From Eubacteriales Family XIII. Incertae Sedis bacterium (lineage in GTDB: Bacteria > Bacillota > Clostridia > Peptostreptococcales > Anaerovoracaceae), in the NCBI GenBank assembly GCA_031254995.1, contig JAIRTJ010000033.1, positions 1 to 8,428 on the forward strand: a DNA stretch of 8,428 bases, in the 5' to 3' direction. The position numbers and the translations under genes are program-made. The notes below the pieces were generated by a model, which ran no database searches, was not told the DNA's origin, and saw only the letters and a list, made by a program, of their open reading frames with translations. Shown here piece by piece: positions 6,899-8,428 of the stretch; the first letter of the stretch is position 1; each line of letters begins with the position of its first letter.

Positions 6899-7228
6899 AT
6901 GTTTGCATCCGTTCAAAGGATTATGATGGGCCGCAAGGCGCGAAGAACCGTGGCGATGATCGTCGCGCTGTGCATCGTCGCGCTGTTGTTGTCCTCCGTG
7001 TTGCTCGTCGCGACCCACGTTCATCGAGGTTTCTATCCGCAGTCGTGTCCGACCTGCGCCAAAATCGAAAACTATCTGACGGCGTTCAAAACCGTGTCGG
7101 CGTTTCTCGCGCTTTGCGCGGGGTTGCGCCTTTTCGCCTCGTTTTCAGGCGAATGCCGACTTTCCGGCGGACGGCGCTTCTTCGGCGATAGCGCGCTCTT
7201 CGCGCGGGGCATCCGATTGAATAATTGA
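6899..7228 (+). CDS. Small membrane protein with an HxH...CPxC motif, beside the metal transporter
   Basis: This 109-residue protein has no established function. A basic N-terminus (RKARR, 12-16) is followed by a hydrophobic helix (about 18-38), then a short loop holding H40, H42, C50 and C53 in HVHRGFYPQSCPTC. A second hydrophobic segment (about 65-81) and a short polar tail ending GIRLNN complete it. From memory, small clostridial proteins with a related helix-HxCxGxxCPxC-helix layout sit beside zinc transporter genes. If this is a divergent member, the first Cys and the Gly of that motif are lost while CPxC is kept. The loop could bind zinc or be redox active; this is inference. The start is supported by a GGGAAGGG tract (6883-6890), 8 bases before ATG. 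Starts at 6923 or 6926 after AAAGGA are possible and would keep the helix intact. Its own strong promoter lies upstream. Gene reality: likely, from codon pattern, ribosome binding site and topology. Confidence 0.75.
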   Translation: MFASVQRIMMGRKARRTVAMIVALCIVALLLSSVLLVATHVHRGFYPQSCPTCAKIENYLTAFKTVSAFLALCAGLRLFASFSGECRLSGGRRFFGDSALFARGIRLNN

Positions 7229-7299
7229 TTCGCGCTTCCTGTTCGGGACGAAACGCGGCAGGCCGTGTTTTCAAGGGCGAATTGCATATAGTACCCAAA

Positions 7300-7319
7300 A
7301 AATGAAATAAAATACATTT
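7300..7319. promoter_or_regulatory. AT-rich imperfect palindrome, candidate metalloregulator operator
   Basis: The arms AAATG (7300-7304) and CATTT (7315-7319) are inverted around a 10-base centre, and 7 of 10 mirrored pairs match in total. It overlaps a possible -10 (TAAAAT, 7308-7313) and is the only AT-rich patch in this GC-rich leader. Fur-family sites are AT-rich palindromes of about this size, but the sequence is not a clear match to any consensus I know. No good -35 with standard spacing was found: TTGCAT at 7282 gives a 20-base spacer. Confidence 0.3.
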
Positions 7320-7434
7320 CGCGATCCTTGAAAAAGAGGATTCGTTTGCGCGACGTTCGAGCGCGCGTGAAGGCGTGCGCGACTGTGATGCAGCGATTCC
7401 TCGCGAGTTCGGCGCCAATGTCGCCGGGAGAGGG

Positions 7435-7470
7435 ATCGCAAAGCGCGATGATATGTCGTTGCGAAACGAC
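7435..7470 (+). other. Two hairpins in the leader, the second touching the ribosome binding site
   Basis: ATCGC-AAAGC-GCGAT (7435-7449) is followed by GTCGTT-GCGA-AACGAC (7455-7470). The second has a perfect 6-base-pair stem capped by a GNRA-type tetraloop and ends at the base before GAGGAG. It may shape access to the ribosome binding site or stabilise the mRNA. No recognised riboswitch class was identified in the 7229-7483 leader. Confidence 0.45.
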
Positions 7471-7476
7471 GAGGAG
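7471..7476 (+). promoter_or_regulatory. Ribosome binding site that decides the metal-binding-protein start
   Basis: GAGGAG lies 4 bases before ATG at 7481 and 7 bases before ATG at 7484; the second spacing is better. It also argues against the other in-frame ATGs at 7388 and 7448, which lack a comparable site. Confidence 0.65.
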
Positions 7477-7483
7477 CAGAATG

Positions 7484-8428
7484 ATGAAAACGAAAAAGAA
7501 CGCTATGAGAAGACGAATGAAACGATCGGCGGCGATAGGCGTCGTCTGCTTGATCTTGATCCTGTTCGCGGCATGCGGCGCGAATTCGAAAGACGAGTCG
7601 TCGGCCGGCGCGGAGTCGTCCGAAAAACTCAAGGTGGTGACCACCATTTTCCCCGAGTATGATTTTGCGCGAGCCATCGGCGGTGAATTCGCCGAGGTAT
7701 CGATGCTGATCGATCCGGGTTCCGGCATACACAATTTCGACCCGACCCCGTCCGACATCATCTCGATTCAGGAGGCGGATGTATTTCTTTACATCGGAGG
7801 CGAGAGCGACGAATGGGCGGACGACATCCTCGCGTCGATGGACTCCGCCGGCACGAAGACCGTGCGCCTCATCGACTTCACCGGGGGCGTCGAGGAGGAG
7901 TTGAAAGAAGGCATGGAACCCGAGGAGGAAGAGGAGCACGAAGGCGAGGATGCCGAAGAGGAGCCCGAATACGATGAGCATATCTGGGTGTCTCCAAAGA
8001 ACGCGCTCAAGCTCGTCGACGCGATCGCGGATGCGATGATCGAAAAGGACGAAGATCGCGCGGATGCCTACAGAACCAATGCGGAGGCGTACAAGGAGGA
8101 ACTGAGCAAGACGGATGCGGAGTTGCAGGCCGTAGTCGACGGCGGGGCGCGGAAGAAGATCGTCGTCGCCGACAGATTTCCGTTCCGCTACTTCGTCGAT
8201 CAATACGGACTCGATTACGCGGCGGCCTTTGTCGGTTGCAGCGATCAGACCGACGCCGGGCCAAAGACCATCGCCTACCTCGTAAATACCGTGAAGGAGG
8301 AAGGCATACCCTGCGTCTATCATGTGGAATTGAGCAATAAGAATGTGGCCGGCATCATCAGCGAACAGACCGGCGCGGAGATGTTGCAACTGAATTCCGG
8401 GGAAAACGTCACAAAGGATGATTTTGAC
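7484..8428 (+). CDS. znuA: Metal (zinc/manganese-type) ABC transporter substrate-binding lipoprotein (3' end outside window)
   Basis: This is the extracytoplasmic receptor of a ZnuABC/TroABC-type importer (cluster A-I). It captures a metal ion and hands it to the membrane permease. The visible 315 residues start with a basic n-region, a hydrophobic core and a lipobox-like FAAC (C31 would be lipidated), followed by a Ser/Glu linker. KVVTTIFPEYDFARAIGG begins the mature fold. Likely metal ligands are H83 in IHNFDPTPSD and H166 in DEHIWVSPKNA. The third site reads DRFPFRYFVDQYGL, with D230 where classical ZnuA has His. The loop before H166 (about 137-163), usually His-rich in zinc-specific members, is Glu-rich with one His (H152). 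VYHVELSNKNVAG (278-290) and NVTKDDFD at the edge fit a clostridial subtype. The frame is open upstream to 7292, with in-frame ATGs at 7388 and 7448, but the signal peptide and GAGGAG favour 7484 or 7481. Zinc versus manganese cannot be decided. ATPase and permease genes are expected downstream. Confidence 0.9.
   Translation, partial: MKTKKNAMRRRMKRSAAIGVVCLILILFAACGANSKDESSAGAESSEKLKVVTTIFPEYDFARAIGGEFAEVSMLIDPGSGIHNFDPTPSDIISIQEADVFLYIGGESDEWADDILASMDSAGTKTVRLIDFTGGVEEELKEGMEPEEEEEHEGEDAEEEPEYDEHIWVSPKNALKLVDAIADAMIEKDEDRADAYRTNAEAYKEELSKTDAELQAVVDGGARKKIVVADRFPFRYFVDQYGLDYAAAFVGCSDQTDAGPKTIAYLVNTVKEEGIPCVYHVELSNKNVAGIISEQTGAEMLQLNSGENVTKDDFD

Noticed and set aside
6638..7024. A minus-strand open frame containing a duplicated KVAKRSDP-like stretch from the 24-base repeat
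   Set aside because: It overlaps the cyclo-ligase start and the small membrane protein, has no ribosome binding site, and the peptide repeat is a by-product of the DNA duplication.
7241..7254. GTTCG-like inverted pattern as a LexA (SOS) box
   Set aside because: The arms are in the reverse order to the Gram-positive SOS box (CGAAC before GTTCG), and no damage-response gene follows it.
7238..7272. Terminator after the small membrane protein: CCTG (7238-7241) with CAGG (7259-7262), followed by GTTTT
   Set aside because: The stem is only four base pairs across a 17-base loop, so termination here is not supported.
7388..7483. Earlier in-frame ATG starts (7388 and 7448) for the metal-binding protein
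   Set aside because: They would put up to 32 extra residues before a complete lipoprotein signal peptide and lack a ribosome binding site as good as GAGGAG at 7471.
7271..8389. A 372-codon open frame on the minus strand opposite the metal-binding-protein gene
   Set aside because: Its product is a low-information Arg/His/Asp-rich sequence, and the plus strand encodes a recognisable lipoprotein receptor with conserved motifs.

Overview
The window looks like a chromosomal segment of a GC-rich member of the Clostridia/Eubacteriales (Firmicutes), probably an uncultured gut- or sediment-type lineage. The evidence is a PHP-type DnaE, a clostridial-style DinB with the SIDESWLDV motif, strong purine-rich ribosome binding sites, TATAAT-type promoters, and a lipoprotein metal-binding protein of a clostridial subtype. 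This placement is inferred from protein style, not from a marker gene search. No rRNA, tRNA, CRISPR array, insertion sequence or phage gene is visible.

Layout. (1) 1-4218, plus strand: the 3' nine-tenths of dnaE (DNA polymerase III alpha) is followed after 13 bases by dinB (translesion polymerase IV). The two probably share one transcript, linking a replicative polymerase to a bypass polymerase. (2) 4308-6020, plus strand: a recognisable promoter leads into a two-gene unit of membrane proteins, an HdeD/DUF308-like protein and an AI-2E-family permease. The second gene's ribosome binding site lies in the last codons of the first. (3) 6031-6675, minus strand: a 5-formyltetrahydrofolate cyclo-ligase converges on the permease with only 10 bases between them. 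It carries an unusual pair of CxxC motifs and a basic insertion. (4) 6676-6898: a divergent intergenic region with a candidate minus-strand promoter, a 24-base tandem duplication, and a near-consensus plus-strand promoter whose spacer is filled by a perfect inverted repeat. (5) 6899-7228: a 109-residue membrane protein with an HxH...CPxC cluster. (6) 7229-7483: a 255-base leader with an AT-rich palindrome and two hairpins. (7) 7484 to the window end: a ZnuA/TroA-type metal ABC transporter lipoprotein, cut by the window edge. Its usual His-rich loop is replaced by a Glu-rich one.

The most interesting part is 6819-8428. A small, unnamed membrane protein with a possible metal site sits directly upstream of a zinc/manganese-type binding protein, with candidate operators in front of each. 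This suggests a metal-homeostasis locus continuing off the right edge, where the ATPase, the permease and perhaps a Fur/Zur-type regulator would be expected. Everything left of it is mostly housekeeping, though the dnaE-dinB pairing, the short DnaE C-terminus and the cysteine-rich cyclo-ligase deserve a second look.
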